Shown here in pieces: positions 52,241 to 61,893 of a stretch of DNA of 64,000 nucleotides. Source of the DNA: Bacteroidota bacterium (lineage in GTDB: Bacteria > Bacteroidota > Bacteroidia > NS11-12g > UBA955); contig CAUJCT010000034.1 of assembly GCA_963169345.1 (NCBI GenBank), forward strand, positions 62,001 through 126,000, given 5' to 3'. A program made the translations under genes and the position numbers. Each line of letters opens with the position of its first letter. Within the stretch, counting starts at the first letter, position 1. The notes below the pieces were generated by a model. That model saw only the letters and a list, made by a program, of their open reading frames with translations. It made no database searches and was not told where the DNA came from.

Positions 52241-53176
52241 TTACTTTCTCTTATAAACCCTAATCCAATCTACTACAAATTCATTCCTCACTGTTTCATA
52301 AGGCTTCAGATATTTCAAATAAGCTTCGTCAAACGCATTGTTCAAGATGATTACCATTGGCTCATCCATCCATTGTCTCAACCTTTTACCCACTTTGATA
52401 AAAGCAACCAATCTTCCGTCGGTGAAAAACTTAATGTAATTTGGTGTCCACTCGCATCCATAAGTGTGAAATAGCGTATCTGTATTATTGGGTAAATTGA
52501 CTTTCTTGCTCAGGAATCCTCGTGAAGGACTGCCGGCTTTCCCATAATGAATAGTTGCATATTGATTATTGACATACTTGCCGCTCTTCCTGCCATACAT
52601 TTCGAAAATGTCTATTTCAGGTGGCCATTTATTGGCGCCGGTTAACCAGAACGCCGGCCAGGTCGCTGGTCCTTTCGGATTCTTGCTCCTGATTTCAAAG
52701 TAACCGTATTTCTGCTGAAACGAAATATCCGAATTGATTAGGCCAATAGCAAATGGAATCGTAATACTGCTGTCTCCCGACTTAAATGTTTTTGGCTGGT
52801 ATTGTCCCCTTAAATGCAGCAACCCGTCCTTGGTTTCTATCATCTCGCTTGAATAATATTGATGTGGGTGCTCAGGATGAAATTCTCCCCAGGCCTGACC
52901 ACGTCTCCATTTTTGCAGGTTCAATGAATCAAAATTATCTTCAAACGCCAGTTGCCAGACAGCAGTATCGCCTATCACCGGCACTATTCGAGGTTTGTTC
53001 TTCTGAAACGAATACTTCATTTTAAGCATCGAATTCCTGATGCTTAATTTATTCTTGAAGAAATGTGTAGGTATAACTGACTTTTTAGGATTAAGAGGAT
53101 CTTTAGGCGGCGTATGAATTGAAACCTGAAGTCCAATGCCGGCTATCAGCAGCAAGGTCGACGGATTGAACATCAT
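52241..53176 (-). CDS. Glycoside hydrolase family 16 (laminarinase-like)
   Basis: 311 residues from the ATG at 53174-53176. An N-terminal hydrophobic stretch (STLLLIAGIGLQVSI) acts as signal or anchor. The GH16 catalytic motif is PPEIDIFEMYG, i.e. E-x-D-x-x-E with nucleophile, helper and acid/base. Other family features are GLLHLRGQ-type strands, YGYFEIRSKNP and the C-terminal VVDWIRVYKRK. It should cut beta-1,3 or beta-1,3/1,4 glucans. No SusC/D genes are near. Confidence 0.92.
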   Translation of the reverse strand: MMFNPSTLLLIAGIGLQVSIHTPPKDPLNPKKSVIPTHFFKNKLSIRNSMLKMKYSFQKNKPRIVPVIGDTAVWQLAFEDNFDSLNLQKWRRGQAWGEFHPEHPHQYYSSEMIETKDGLLHLRGQYQPKTFKSGDSSITIPFAIGLINSDISFQQKYGYFEIRSKNPKGPATWPAFWLTGANKWPPEIDIFEMYGRKSGKYVNNQYATIHYGKAGSPSRGFLSKKVNLPNNTDTLFHTYGCEWTPNYIKFFTDGRLVAFIKVGKRLRQWMDEPMVIILNNAFDEAYLKYLKPYETVRNEFVVDWIRVYKRK

Positions 53177-53211
53177 CAACTATTCATTATCGTTTTCGAA
53201 TGAAAAACGTA

Positions 53212-53652
53212 TTATTTCTTTTTGAAGTATATAACGACAGGCGAGCCTTCATAATCCAACTTAACATTCAGGAAATTGTCATCCAGTAAAACAATCTCCG
53301 CTGTATCTGTAATGTTTAAAATAGTACCGATGAGTTTTTTTCTGCCTTCATAAAACGACCAGCTGGATTCTGTAGAGTCGGTGTTTCCGCTGCAAATATT
53401 GGCATTTTCGTATTGCATCAGCGAACTGTCTTTATAAAATTTATAAGTGTCGTCTTTTTGGCAGGATTCTATAACACCCACATCCCAAATATTTAAACCA
53501 TTGGCAGTTGCTTTGTACATCAACCAGGGAGCCGATGTAATGCGTTTCATCTCAACGTCTTCAGGTATTTGAGTAACTTGTGGCTCCTCAACGGTTTTTT
53601 TACAGCCAATTGCTGCTAAAGTCAGGAACGTGAAAATAAGAAGTTTTTTCAT
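53212..53652 (-). CDS. Putative lipoprotein, tandem paralogue B
   Basis: 146 residues. Signal peptide and lipobox (FLTLAAIGCKKT). The mature part has ITSAPWLMYKATANGLNIWD, IESCQKDDTYKFYKDSSLMQ, and a C-terminal strand pair ending VVIYFKKK. It shares layout and several motifs with the upstream gene (compare NTPFVASCNKDNQYKF). It looks like a lipocalin-like lipoprotein. The start overlaps the stop of its neighbour by 4 bp. Confidence 0.8.
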   Translation of the reverse strand: MKKLLIFTFLTLAAIGCKKTVEEPQVTQIPEDVEMKRITSAPWLMYKATANGLNIWDVGVIESCQKDDTYKFYKDSSLMQYENANICSGNTDSTESSWSFYEGRKKLIGTILNITDTAEIVLLDDNFLNVKLDYEGSPVVIYFKKK

Positions 53653-54113
53653 GGATGTATAAAAGTAATTGTTGCCGGTAATCCGCTGTATTCAGCATCA
53701 AGTTTCATAACATTGTCATCGAGTTGAATGATAGTTGCAGTGTCATTAAATATGCTGGTGCTGGTTAACTTAACATTCAGAATAATCTTTGTGTCATTGT
53801 CAAACAACTTGTAAAAACTTACAGTTGAATCTGGGTCAGTAGGACTGCATTTGCTGCTCATGTCAAACAATACCAATGAATCATCGGTTCTGAATTTGTA
53901 TTGGTTGTCTTTGTTACAGGAAGCAACGAATGGCGTATTCCAAACATCTGTCCCACTGCTCACCAATGTGCTGATTTTCCATGTTTTTGAAGATATCAGC
54001 TCCGATTTTGGTTTGCCAGGAGTATTGTTTTTGTCGTCTTCTTCTTTGTCTTTACAAGCGAATACAAACACTAAACTCGCAATCGTCATTAATAGTAGGG
54101 ATTGTTTTTTCAT
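53649..54113 (-). CDS. Putative lipoprotein, tandem paralogue A
   Basis: 154 residues. Lipobox SLVFVFACKDKE. The mature part contains SSKTWKISTLVSSGTDVWNT, SCNKDNQYKFRTDDSLVLFD and a C-terminal LPATITF strand. It is a paralogue of the next gene, translated in one operon with it. The family is unknown. Confidence 0.8.
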   Translation of the reverse strand: MKKQSLLLMTIASLVFVFACKDKEEDDKNNTPGKPKSELISSKTWKISTLVSSGTDVWNTPFVASCNKDNQYKFRTDDSLVLFDMSSKCSPTDPDSTVSFYKLFDNDTKIILNVKLTSTSIFNDTATIIQLDDNVMKLDAEYSGLPATITFIHP

Positions 54114-54163
54114 AACTAAAACAAATATAGGCTTTTTTTACTTTATTTTGCAAGTTTATTGCA

Positions 54164-54889
54164 ATGCCCTGGTTTAAAGAATGGTTCAACAGTCCGTATT
54201 ATCATAAACTCTATGGTAAAAGAGACCATAAAGAGGCCGAAGAACTGATAAATAAACTGCTGAATTTTATTCAAGCTCCCGCTGATTGGAAATTCCTTGA
54301 TTTGGCTTGCGGTAAAGGTCGACATGCTGCTCAGATTGCCGGTAAAGGTTACGAAACCTATGGCGTAGACCTCAGTCCGGATAGTATAGTTGCAGCTAAT
54401 GAAATTAAAAAACCTAATCTGCATTTTGAAGTACACGATATGAGACAAACCTTTAAATCTTCGTATTTCGATGTAGTACTCAATCTGTTTACCAGCTTTG
54501 GTTACTTTGATTGCGAAGACGACAATATTCTGGCACTAAATGCAGTAAAATCCAATCTGAAATCTAATGGGTTGTTCATTCAGGATTATTTTAATGCCCA
54601 TAAAGTTGTTGCTACTTTGAAACCTAAGGAAACTAAGCTTATTGATGGTATTGAATTTCATATCGAAAAACATATCGAAAATAAAAAAGTGGTAAAAAAT
54701 ATCCGCTTCACTGATAAAGATGTCGAATATAGGTTTTGTGAAGTTGTCAGTCTTTTTGACAAAGAAGATTTTGAAAGATTTTATTCAAAAGCAGGATTCG
54801 AAATTTTACATGTATTTGGTGATTACGCACTCAACGAATTTGATGCCAACAATTCTGACAGACTATTAATTATTTCAAAATCGGTATGA
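54164..54889 (+). CDS. Class I SAM-dependent methyltransferase
   Basis: 241 residues. Motif I is FLDLACGKGRHAAQIAGKG, followed by VYGVDLS-like GVDLSPDSIVAA, then the VVLNLFTSFGYFD segment (motif post II). The start MPWFKEWFNSPYYHKLYGKR is typical of a Bacteroidota methyltransferase subfamily near PAP2 genes. The substrate is unknown. Its stop overlaps the next ATG (ATGA). Confidence 0.9.
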   Translation: MPWFKEWFNSPYYHKLYGKRDHKEAEELINKLLNFIQAPADWKFLDLACGKGRHAAQIAGKGYETYGVDLSPDSIVAANEIKKPNLHFEVHDMRQTFKSSYFDVVLNLFTSFGYFDCEDDNILALNAVKSNLKSNGLFIQDYFNAHKVVATLKPKETKLIDGIEFHIEKHIENKKVVKNIRFTDKDVEYRFCEVVSLFDKEDFERFYSKAGFEILHVFGDYALNEFDANNSDRLLIISKSV

Positions 54890-55449
54890 TGTTGAACCTC
54901 GATCAAAGCCTGTATCACCTGATAAATCAGACATTGACAAATTCAGTCCTGGATGTGGTGATGTTTTACTTTTCGGAGAAGTATTTCTGGATACCATTTT
55001 ACATAATAGTAATTGCCCTTTTGATTAAATCTTATGGTAAAAAATCGACGGTGCTTATATTTTTTCTGGTTCTCTCAGCTGTTCTCTCCGACCGATTTAC
55101 GAGTGGGTTGATGAAACCATTTTTTAACCGTACGCGTCCTTGTCATGTCACTGAATTGACACCGCGAATAATCGAAGGTGTGCATTGCAGTGATACCGGC
55201 AGTATGGCATCATCTCATGCATCTAACCATTTTGCAGTAGCCATATTTATGATTATGCTCTACGGCTGGTCTAAAACATCCAATACTTTGTTCTGGTTGC
55301 TTTGGGCTGGTTCTGTTGCCTATTCAAGGATATATCTTGGTGTCCATTACCCAAGTGATGTACTGGTAGGAGCCATAGTAGGTGTTTTGCTTGGACTTTT
55401 GTGTTTTAAAATGTATTCAATCTCAATTAAGAAACTAAAATGGGCGTAA
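54886..55449 (+). CDS. PAP2 family phosphatase
   Basis: 187 residues, about five transmembrane helices. The three phosphatase motifs are seen: KPFFNRTRPCH (K-x6-R-P), SMASSHASNHF (motif 2, with Ala-Ser-x-Asn for the usual S-G-H) and YSRIYLGVHYPSDVLVGA (S-R-x5-H-x3-D). It probably acts on undecaprenyl pyrophosphate or another lipid phosphate. It overlaps the methyltransferase by 4 bp and the ZIP gene by 10 bp. Confidence 0.92.
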   Translation: MMLNLDQSLYHLINQTLTNSVLDVVMFYFSEKYFWIPFYIIVIALLIKSYGKKSTVLIFFLVLSAVLSDRFTSGLMKPFFNRTRPCHVTELTPRIIEGVHCSDTGSMASSHASNHFAVAIFMIMLYGWSKTSNTLFWLLWAGSVAYSRIYLGVHYPSDVLVGAIVGVLLGLLCFKMYSISIKKLKWA

Positions 55450-56162
55450 TAATCTCTATTATCATCTTGCTTTCCGGCCCTTTGTTAGGGATTCTGATTC
55501 AAAGAAAATTCAGTACAACTTCTCACAGAGTTATCAGTAATACAGTTTTGTTTAGTGGCTCATTTTTATTGGGTATTTCCTTATTTGGATTAATGCCTGA
55601 GCTGTTCGAGCACATCCAAACTGCCGGTGTCTTTATAGTGCTGGGCTTTTTATTTCAAATATTTCTTGAAAAATTTACAGGAGGTTTAGGACATGGTCAT
55701 ATCCATAACCACGATATTCCTAAAAGTGTTTTTGTTTTGTTTGGTGGTTTGATGTTGCATGCATTGTTTGAAGGTTATTCTGCCGGTCTGAATCATCATA
55801 TCAAAACAGGCGTTGTAAGTGGTATGGTTGTGGGTATCGCAATTCATGAAATTCCAGCGGCATTTTCCCTGTCGGTACTGATGCACTCGAGGTATAAAGG
55901 CAAAGCCAGCGCTTTTTTATTGCTGTTGCTGTACGCTTGTGCAACTCCAATGGGCTACTCTTTGGGTGTCGTAGTGCATCAGGAAAATTTGCTGAGTGAA
56001 AATCTTTCTCAGATAATAACAGCTATCATAGCCGGAACATTCCTGCATATAAGCACCACTATAGTTTTCGAAAATTCTTTGAGAAAAAAAGAAGGCCTGA
56101 GCAAGTGGTTGGTAATCTTGTCAGGCCTTACAGTGTCTTATTTTGCTTGCTTAATTGGCTGA
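55440..56162 (+). CDS. ZIP family metal transporter
   Basis: 240 residues, eight transmembrane helices. Metal-site motifs: HALFEGYSAGLN in helix 4 and GIAIHEIPAAFSLSVLMHSR in helix 5, plus a His-rich loop GHGHIHNHDI. It imports zinc or another divalent metal. The gene overlaps PAP2 by 10 bp and the convergent kinase gene by 12 bp. Confidence 0.92.
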   Translation: MGVIISIIILLSGPLLGILIQRKFSTTSHRVISNTVLFSGSFLLGISLFGLMPELFEHIQTAGVFIVLGFLFQIFLEKFTGGLGHGHIHNHDIPKSVFVLFGGLMLHALFEGYSAGLNHHIKTGVVSGMVVGIAIHEIPAAFSLSVLMHSRYKGKASAFLLLLLYACATPMGYSLGVVVHQENLLSENLSQIITAIIAGTFLHISTTIVFENSLRKKEGLSKWLVILSGLTVSYFACLIG

Positions 56163-57005
56163 GTGATGCTTTAAATGGTACTCAAATAAATTGTGAATTG
56201 GTTGCTTGATGATATTGCCAATATTCACTTTAAATTCTTTGGCTACCTGATGTAGTTGCGGCTGGAAAATAAAGGCTATTGAACCAACAAAGTGAACCGG
56301 TACCGATTTGTGCTTGCCATATTTCACAATATGCGTTGCAAAAAACTCTCTGAACGCTGTCAGCACAATTGATTCAATATATTTGAAATTGACATTCTCT
56401 GCAAGAAATTTTGCAAACGAAGCCATGTAAACATTTGGATTTGGTTTGTTGTAAATACTTTTGATGATGTCTTCCTTATCAGGAAAAGTATTATCGAAAT
56501 ACAAACGTATATTAATTGGCATCTCGTTATAGAAGTAAGCCTTGAGCAATAATTTACCCATGTGCATACCACTGCCTTCATCACCTAAAATATATCCTAA
56601 TCCAAATTTGGGAATCTGAGGTAATAAACCCTTTCCACTCCAGTAACAGGCATTGCTGCCGGTGCCAAGAATACACGCTATGCCTTCTTTGTTTCCACAA
56701 GTTGCAATAGCAGAGGCATCCATGTCGTGTGCCACAAAAATTTCAGCTTTTGTAAATACTTCTGACAAAGCTACCCGGATGTGTTCTTTGTTTTCATCGG
56801 TACTGCAACCTGACCCATAGAAAAAAAGTTTGGTAAATTTTTCTACAGTGATGTCTTTGAAGGTTTTTTTGACTTCACGGACTATCTGTTCCTTTTTCAT
56901 AAAGAACGGATTGAGTCCTGCGCTTTCAAAATGCCTCGGTACCGGAGTAATGCCCGAAAACATCCAGTCACATTTGGTACTGCCGCTGTCTGCAACCAGA
57001 ATCAT
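56151..57005 (-). CDS. BadF/BadG/BcrA/BcrD-type ATPase (N-acetylglucosamine kinase-like)
   Basis: 284 residues. ASKHA fold: MILVADSGSTKCDWMF (phosphate 1), FFYGSGC, HDMDASAIATCG, and ILGTGSNACYWSGKGL with LGYILGDEGSGMHMGKLLL (phosphate 2 and adenosine regions). The members of this family in Bacteroidota are thought to be amino-sugar kinases, so it probably phosphorylates N-acetylglucosamine or a peptidoglycan fragment. Confidence 0.88.
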   Translation of the reverse strand: MILVADSGSTKCDWMFSGITPVPRHFESAGLNPFFMKKEQIVREVKKTFKDITVEKFTKLFFYGSGCSTDENKEHIRVALSEVFTKAEIFVAHDMDASAIATCGNKEGIACILGTGSNACYWSGKGLLPQIPKFGLGYILGDEGSGMHMGKLLLKAYFYNEMPINIRLYFDNTFPDKEDIIKSIYNKPNPNVYMASFAKFLAENVNFKYIESIVLTAFREFFATHIVKYGKHKSVPVHFVGSIAFIFQPQLHQVAKEFKVNIGNIIKQPIHNLFEYHLKHHSAN

Positions 57006-57042
57006 ATCGTGTTTAGTTTATTTTAGTAGTTTAAATTATATA

Positions 57043-57930
57043 TCAACTAAAAACGCCATCGATGATAACACCGGTATCAGAACTGTTGATACACATAACA
57101 GGTACTTTACCACTGTGGTTAACAATCTGCTGGGCATAAGAACCTAGCAGAAACTCGCTAAATCCTTTTTCTTGTTGTGACATAATCATGATAAGGTCGG
57201 CATTGATATCCTGAGCATAAGCCAAAGTATCTTCTGCAAAACTATCAGGGTATTTATCCTGATCCAATCCCCTTACTATATAAGTTGCATTGTTCTGCTC
57301 GAGTATGTCCTGAGTCTGATTAACAGCTGCAAAAATGCGATTCTTAAACTCATCATTGGTAGAGTTTTCGTAAATGACATGAATGGTACTGTTGAATTTT
57401 TTTGCTAAATGAATGGCCCAGGTAACTTTCTGTCTGCTTTCTCTTGATAAGTCGATTGGCAATACAATGTTTTTATAACCCGCCTGACCAATTGGTTGTT
57501 CTTTTACAACAACGACAGGAACTTTTGCGTAGTTGATGACTCTGCTGGCGTTACTGCCAATTATCTGCTGCAAACCGCTTGCACCGTTTGTTCCCATGAC
57601 AATGCTGTCGAAATTTTCATTCTCTGCAATCTCAGTAATCACCTTGTAGATTTTACCAATCTCAATGCGTTTGTTGATTTTAACGTTTGGATATTTAGAT
57701 TTAGCTTCCTCAATCACCTTATCCATGCGGGTGTTGACGGCTTCTTTTACCAGCTCCATCTTGTCGTGACTGCCAAACAAGCCAAAAATACCGCCCTCAT
57801 CTTGGATGTTGACCAGGGTAATTTCGTTGTTGTAAACATCAGCGATTTTCAAAGCATGTCCCAATGCATTGTTAGCTACTTCCGAAAAATCGGTAGGGAC
57901 AAGGATGTTGTTGTTGTTAGTTCTGTTCAT
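57043..57930 (-). CDS. Universal stress protein, two-domain
   Basis: 295 residues, two tandem UspA folds. Domain 1 begins NNILVPTDFSEVANNALGHA and ends with the ATP-site motif GTNGASGLQQIIGSNASRVI. Domain 2 begins YKNIVLPIDLSRESRQKVTWA and ends LLGSYAQQIVNHSGKVPV. It probably binds ATP and responds to stress. A second Usp lies at 61046. Confidence 0.93.
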   Translation of the reverse strand: MNRTNNNNILVPTDFSEVANNALGHALKIADVYNNEITLVNIQDEGGIFGLFGSHDKMELVKEAVNTRMDKVIEEAKSKYPNVKINKRIEIGKIYKVITEIAENENFDSIVMGTNGASGLQQIIGSNASRVINYAKVPVVVVKEQPIGQAGYKNIVLPIDLSRESRQKVTWAIHLAKKFNSTIHVIYENSTNDEFKNRIFAAVNQTQDILEQNNATYIVRGLDQDKYPDSFAEDTLAYAQDINADLIMIMSQQEKGFSEFLLGSYAQQIVNHSGKVPVMCINSSDTGVIIDGVFS

Positions 57931-57964
57931 ATTGGTTGCTGTTTTTCTTCTTTTTTATTGTGGC

Positions 57965-58672
57965 TTATGCCATATTTGAATAAACGTTTTGTACGTCTTC
58001 GTCTTCTTCTAATCTCTCTATGAGTGATTCGACTTGTTCTTTTTCTTCCTGGGTCAATTGTACCAGATTGGTAGGAATTCTCTGCAATTCGGCACTTACT
58101 ATCTGAATACCTTTTGATTCAAGTGCTTTTTGCATATTACCGAAATTCTCAAAAGAGGCCGTTATCACCATTTCTTCGCCCTCTTTTTCTATGTCTTCCA
58201 GTCCTGCATCTATCAATTCCAGCTCTAATTCATCTGTATCTATTCCAACTGTGTGTATCACAAATACACTTTTACGCTCAAATGCAAAATCCAAACTGCC
58301 TGATTTACTCAGTTCTCCGCCGCCTCTGTTTAAGTGCATTCTCACATTGGCTACTGTACGGGTAGGGTTGTCTGTAGCTGTTTCTATAACCAACCCAACA
58401 CCTTTCATGCACATGGCTTCATAGGTGATTTCTTCGTAATTGCTGGTGTCTTTGCCTGCTGCTCTTTTAATCGCCGATTCAATTCTGTCTTTCGGCATGT
58501 TTTCACTTTTGGCATTGGCAATTACTACCCTAAGTTTGGCATTGGTCTCCGGATCAGGTCCACCATTCTTAACAGCAATGGCAATCTCTTTCCCATACTT
58601 GGTAAACGTCTTTGACATCTTGTCAAAACGCGCAAACATCTTGTGCTTCCTCTTTTCAAATATCCTTCCCAT
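57965..58672 (-). CDS. YebC/PmpR family transcriptional regulator
   Basis: 235 residues. The three-domain family is recognised by the start GRIFEKRKHKMFARFDKMSK, KTFTKYGKEIAIAVKNGGPDP, MPKDRIESAIKRAAGKD and NVRMHLNRGGGELSKSGSL. It may regulate transcription, or relieve ribosome stalling at proline runs as shown recently for YebC2 members. A -7-like TAAATTTG (minus strand, 58692-58699) lies 20 bp upstream of the ATG. Confidence 0.95.
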   Translation of the reverse strand: MGRIFEKRKHKMFARFDKMSKTFTKYGKEIAIAVKNGGPDPETNAKLRVVIANAKSENMPKDRIESAIKRAAGKDTSNYEEITYEAMCMKGVGLVIETATDNPTRTVANVRMHLNRGGGELSKSGSLDFAFERKSVFVIHTVGIDTDELELELIDAGLEDIEKEGEEMVITASFENFGNMQKALESKGIQIVSAELQRIPTNLVQLTQEEKEQVESLIERLEEDEDVQNVYSNMA

Positions 58673-58812
58673 ACGGCTTTTTAAGACGATGCAAATTTAG
58701 AAATTTATATCTAAGTTTATAGAAAAATTGCAGCAAGTTGAGCAGTATCTGTCAACTTTATTGAAAAAAATGAGATAAATCAGTCTGTATGTAAGGATTG
58801 GCGCGACTTACA

Positions 58813-59574
58813 CTACCATTCCAGATTGGGGTAAGCCCTTTGCATAAATTGCATTTCTGCCAATATATAGCCTAAATGCTCACTATGGATCCCGGTTTTT
58901 CCACCTTTTTGTGCAAATCCTTTTTCTGGAATTGTCAATGTGGCTTCTTCTAAAATTTCAGCCACTTTCTCTCTCCAGTAAGATTCTATAGAGCTCGGTG
59001 AAATACCAAATCCGGCCTGTGCAGCTGCCTGCTCTGTTGCCGATTCTAGAAATAACTCACCGGTAAAATCCCAAAGTTCTTCTACCGCAGTTTGCATTTT
59101 AGATTTGCTGATATCTGTACCATCGCCCAATCGAATCATCCACTCACTGCTCCATTTTAAATGATAGGTAGCTTCTTTTATAGTTTTGCTGGCAATTTCT
59201 TTTAGTCGCGTATCATTGCTGTGCTCAATCAGCATTTTGTTGAGATAGTAATGGTAGACATCAAAAAAGAATTGTCTTACAATGGTATAAGCCCAGTCGG
59301 TATTAGGTTGTTCCACCAAAAGCAAATTGCGGTATTGCAAAACATCTCTAAGGAAAGGCAAACTGTCTTCGGTAGCACCACCACCTTTAATCTCAGCAGC
59401 ATATTGATACAAACTGCGCGCTTCGCCTATTAAGTCGAGCGAAATATTGGTTAATGCGATATCCTGTTCCAGCACCGGTCCATGTCCACACCACTCGGCG
59501 TTTCTCTGACCAATGATCATGCTGTTGTCAGCAAGATGAAGTATGTAGTCGAATAAAATTTCCTTTTGATTCAT
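58813..59574 (-). CDS. paaC: 1,2-phenylacetyl-CoA epoxidase subunit PaaC
   Basis: 253 residues. Structural, non-catalytic subunit of the PaaABCE epoxidase. Ferritin-like helices: LADNSMIIGQRNAEWCGHGP, TNISLDLIGEARSLYQYAAE, EATYHLKWSSEWMIRLGDGT and the C-terminal LGYILAEMQFMQRAYPNLEW. Its ATG overlaps the paaB stop by 1 bp. No paaD or paaE follows; the next gene is yebC. Confidence 0.94.
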   Translation of the reverse strand: MNQKEILFDYILHLADNSMIIGQRNAEWCGHGPVLEQDIALTNISLDLIGEARSLYQYAAEIKGGGATEDSLPFLRDVLQYRNLLLVEQPNTDWAYTIVRQFFFDVYHYYLNKMLIEHSNDTRLKEIASKTIKEATYHLKWSSEWMIRLGDGTDISKSKMQTAVEELWDFTGELFLESATEQAAAQAGFGISPSSIESYWREKVAEILEEATLTIPEKGFAQKGGKTGIHSEHLGYILAEMQFMQRAYPNLEW

Positions 59575-59861
59575 TACATGTGATTGAGTTCTTCAGGCAA
59601 AACATAAAAAGTAGGGTGCCTGTAAATTTTATCGCTGGCCGGATCAAAAAGTGCATCCTGTTCTGAAGGTTCATTGGCGTGAATGTACTTGCTTTCAACA
59701 ACCCAGATGCTAACGCCTTCGAGACGACGGGTATAGACATCTCTGGCATTTTCTATGGCCATTTGATAATCAGCAGCGTGAAGACTGCCAACATGTTTAT
59801 GATTTAAGCCTTGTTTGGCTCGGATGAAAACCTCCCAGAGAGGCCATTCTTTATTTGTCAT
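59574..59861 (-). CDS. paaB: 1,2-phenylacetyl-CoA epoxidase subunit PaaB
   Basis: 95 residues, the usual size. It begins KEWPLWEVFIRAKQGLNHKH and has VGSLHAADYQMAIENARDVY, TRRLEGVSIWVV and the EQDALFDPASDKIYRHPTFY segment of PaaB. It helps assemble the complex. It lies 7 bp after paaA. Confidence 0.94.
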   Translation of the reverse strand: MTNKEWPLWEVFIRAKQGLNHKHVGSLHAADYQMAIENARDVYTRRLEGVSIWVVESKYIHANEPSEQDALFDPASDKIYRHPTFYVLPEELNHM

Positions 59862-59868
59862 GCTAATA

Positions 59869-60819
59869 TTATGCGGCTTCTATTTTGTTCTTTTCTCTTT
59901 TGGCTCTCTTTTCAGCATAAGCTGTGGCAGCTTCTCTTACCCAGGCACCTTTTTCCCAGGCATCAACACGGGCTTTAAGTCTTTGTTTATTGCATGGTCC
60001 GTTGCCGGCAACCACATTGTTAAACTCATCCCAGTTAATTGCTCCGAAATCGTAATGTCCGCGAGCTTCGTTCCATTTCAAATCTTTATCAGGTATGGTC
60101 AAACCAAGAATTTCAGCCTGAGCAACTGTAACATCCACAAATTTCTGACGCAACTCGTCGTTACTGAATCTTTTAATTTTCCATTTCATACTTTGAGCTG
60201 AATTAGGAGAATTATCATCATTTGGACCAAACATCATTATACTTGGCCACCACCAGCGATTCAAAGCATCCTGCGCCATTGCTTTTTGTTCCTCTGAGCC
60301 TTTGCATAGAGTGAGCATAATTTCATAACCTTGTCTCTGATGAAAACTCTCTTCTTTGCAAACTCTTACCATGGCACGGGCATAAGGTCCGTAGGATGTA
60401 CGGCAAAGTGGTACCTGATTCATAATAGCAGCCCCATCAACCAGCCATCCAATTGCTCCCATATCCGCCCAGGTGAGGGTAGGATAGTTGAAGATACTGC
60501 TGTATTTAGCTTTGCCTGTATGCAATTCTTCCAGCATTTCGTCTCTGCTCATTCCAAGTGTTTCGGCAGCTGAATACAAATAAAGACCATGACCGGCCTC
60601 ATCCTGTACTTTGGCCAGTAAAGCCACTTTTCTTCTCAAATTCGGGGCTCTGGTGATCCAATTGCCTTCCGGTAACATACCAACAATCTCACTGTGAGCA
60701 TGTTGAGAAATCTGCCTCAAGAGAGTCTTCCTGTATTTCTCAGGCATCCAATCTCTTGGCTCTATTTTGACTTCTTCGTCAATTCGTTTTTGAAACTGTT
60801 CTTCCAGGTTGATTTCCAT
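59869..60819 (-). CDS. paaA: 1,2-phenylacetyl-CoA epoxidase catalytic subunit PaaA
   Basis: 316 residues. The di-iron oxygenase subunit that epoxidises the ring of phenylacetyl-CoA. Iron-ligand helices show the Glu/His pairs in [20 protein letters not shown] and [19 protein letters not shown]. The N-terminal [18 protein letters not shown] and the DxWG-type [12 protein letters not shown] are characteristic. First gene of paaABC; a promoter-like pair lies 28-60 bp upstream. Confidence 0.96.
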   Translation of the reverse strand: MEINLEEQFQKRIDEEVKIEPRDWMPEKYRKTLLRQISQHAHSEIVGMLPEGNWITRAPNLRRKVALLAKVQDEAGHGLYLYSAAETLGMSRDEMLEELHTGKAKYSSIFNYPTLTWADMGAIGWLVDGAAIMNQVPLCRTSYGPYARAMVRVCKEESFHQRQGYEIMLTLCKGSEEQKAMAQDALNRWWWPSIMMFGPNDDNSPNSAQSMKWKIKRFSNDELRQKFVDVTVAQAEILGLTIPDKDLKWNEARGHYDFGAINWDEFNNVVAGNGPCNKQRLKARVDAWEKGAWVREAATAYAEKRAKREKNKIEAA

Positions 60820-60846
60820 GGGTTTGAAGGGGTTGAATTAAGATTA

Positions 60847-60878
60847 CAAATCTAAGTATAAACAACTCATTTTACAAG
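60847..60878 (-). promoter_or_regulatory. Promoter-like element upstream of paaABC
   Basis: On the minus strand, CTTG (complement of 60875-60878), 20 bp, then TAGATTTG (complement of 60847-60854), 27 bp before the paaA ATG. The -7 box fits the Bacteroidota form; the -33 box differs by one base. A palindromic PaaR/PaaX site is not recognised. Confidence 0.45.
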
Positions 60879-60977
60879 TTGTTTTGCCTTTTTTGAATGT
60901 CTTCCTATCTTATTTATTTAAATTTTCAAAAGACAGAAAAGTGATTTATGTCAGTTTTTTTCTTGTTCAAAGTCATA

Positions 60978-61006
60978 TTTGACTAACTTAGTTGCTTATA
61001 GTTTTG
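60978..61006 (+). promoter_or_regulatory. Promoter-like element of the universal stress gene
   Basis: TTTG at 60978-60981, 17 bp, TAGTTTTG at 60999-61006, with the ATG at 61046. Both boxes match the Bacteroidota form; the spacing is 2 bp shorter than usual. Confidence 0.4.
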
Positions 61007-61045
61007 TGATTAAGTATTTTAAATCATTAAAAACAGTAAAATCCC

Positions 61046-61870
61046 ATGAAACCCAATAAAATAGTATTTATGGCCCACGACTTCAGCCAGGCTTCGAGAA
61101 ATGCATTAGAAGTGGCTGCAGCATTAGCCCAAAAAACTGGCTCTAAACTTTTTATCTATCATGTGGTGTCTGCTTCGGTGCTTACTGATACCGAAAGCGT
61201 ATATACCTATTCTCCTGACCTCGATATTAAAAAAGCTTCAGCTCTGCTCAGAAGAGGTATCACATACCTTAAAAAGAAATTCCCAAATACGCTCATCGCT
61301 TTCGAAGTCGATTACGGTTTTCTTATTCCTTCCATTACCTCTAAAATTGATGAAATCAATCCTTGGGTGAGTATAATGGGTGTTAAAAAACGCACCGGTC
61401 TCGATAAAGTGATCTTTGGTGATGTATGCACAACTTTAATAGGAAAAGTTAAAGCGCCAATGATGGTTGTGCCGCTCAATTACAAATCGTTTAAATTGTC
61501 TAATGTGGTGTATGCCTGGGATGGAAAATCCTCTGAAGTACATCAACTCAATGCGTTGAGGGAAATGTTCGGTTATGATCCGGCTTCACTTACTGCTCTT
61601 AATGTGTCACATTACGATGAACAGGTGGAGAAAAATGCTTCCAATTTTAAATTCGCTCTGAAAAAGATGTTCCCTTCTCAACATACCGACCTCAAACAAA
61701 TTCAAGGTTTGGATAAGGAAGTGGAATTTGAAAAAGCTGTTAAAAAGATTAAACCCGACCTCCTGGTTGTGTATGCCCACCATTACAATGTCTGGCAAAA
61801 TATTTTTCATAAACGTTTCTCAAGATATGCTATGAAATTCAGTCAGTCACCAGTTCTTGTTGTGTATTAA
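61046..61870 (+). CDS. Universal stress protein, two-domain
   Basis: 274 residues. First domain: [20 protein letters not shown] to [20 protein letters not shown], where the usual ATP-binding G-x2-G-x9-G loop is degraded ([14 protein letters not shown]). Second domain: [20 protein letters not shown] to [14 protein letters not shown] and a final [18 protein letters not shown]. It belongs to the Usp family but may not bind ATP well. The metal ATPase follows 23 bp downstream on the same strand. Confidence 0.9.
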   Translation: MKPNKIVFMAHDFSQASRNALEVAAALAQKTGSKLFIYHVVSASVLTDTESVYTYSPDLDIKKASALLRRGITYLKKKFPNTLIAFEVDYGFLIPSITSKIDEINPWVSIMGVKKRTGLDKVIFGDVCTTLIGKVKAPMMVVPLNYKSFKLSNVVYAWDGKSSEVHQLNALREMFGYDPASLTALNVSHYDEQVEKNASNFKFALKKMFPSQHTDLKQIQGLDKEVEFEKAVKKIKPDLLVVYAHHYNVWQNIFHKRFSRYAMKFSQSPVLVVY

Positions 61871-61893
61871 TCTTAACTCTCACGCCCTTCATT

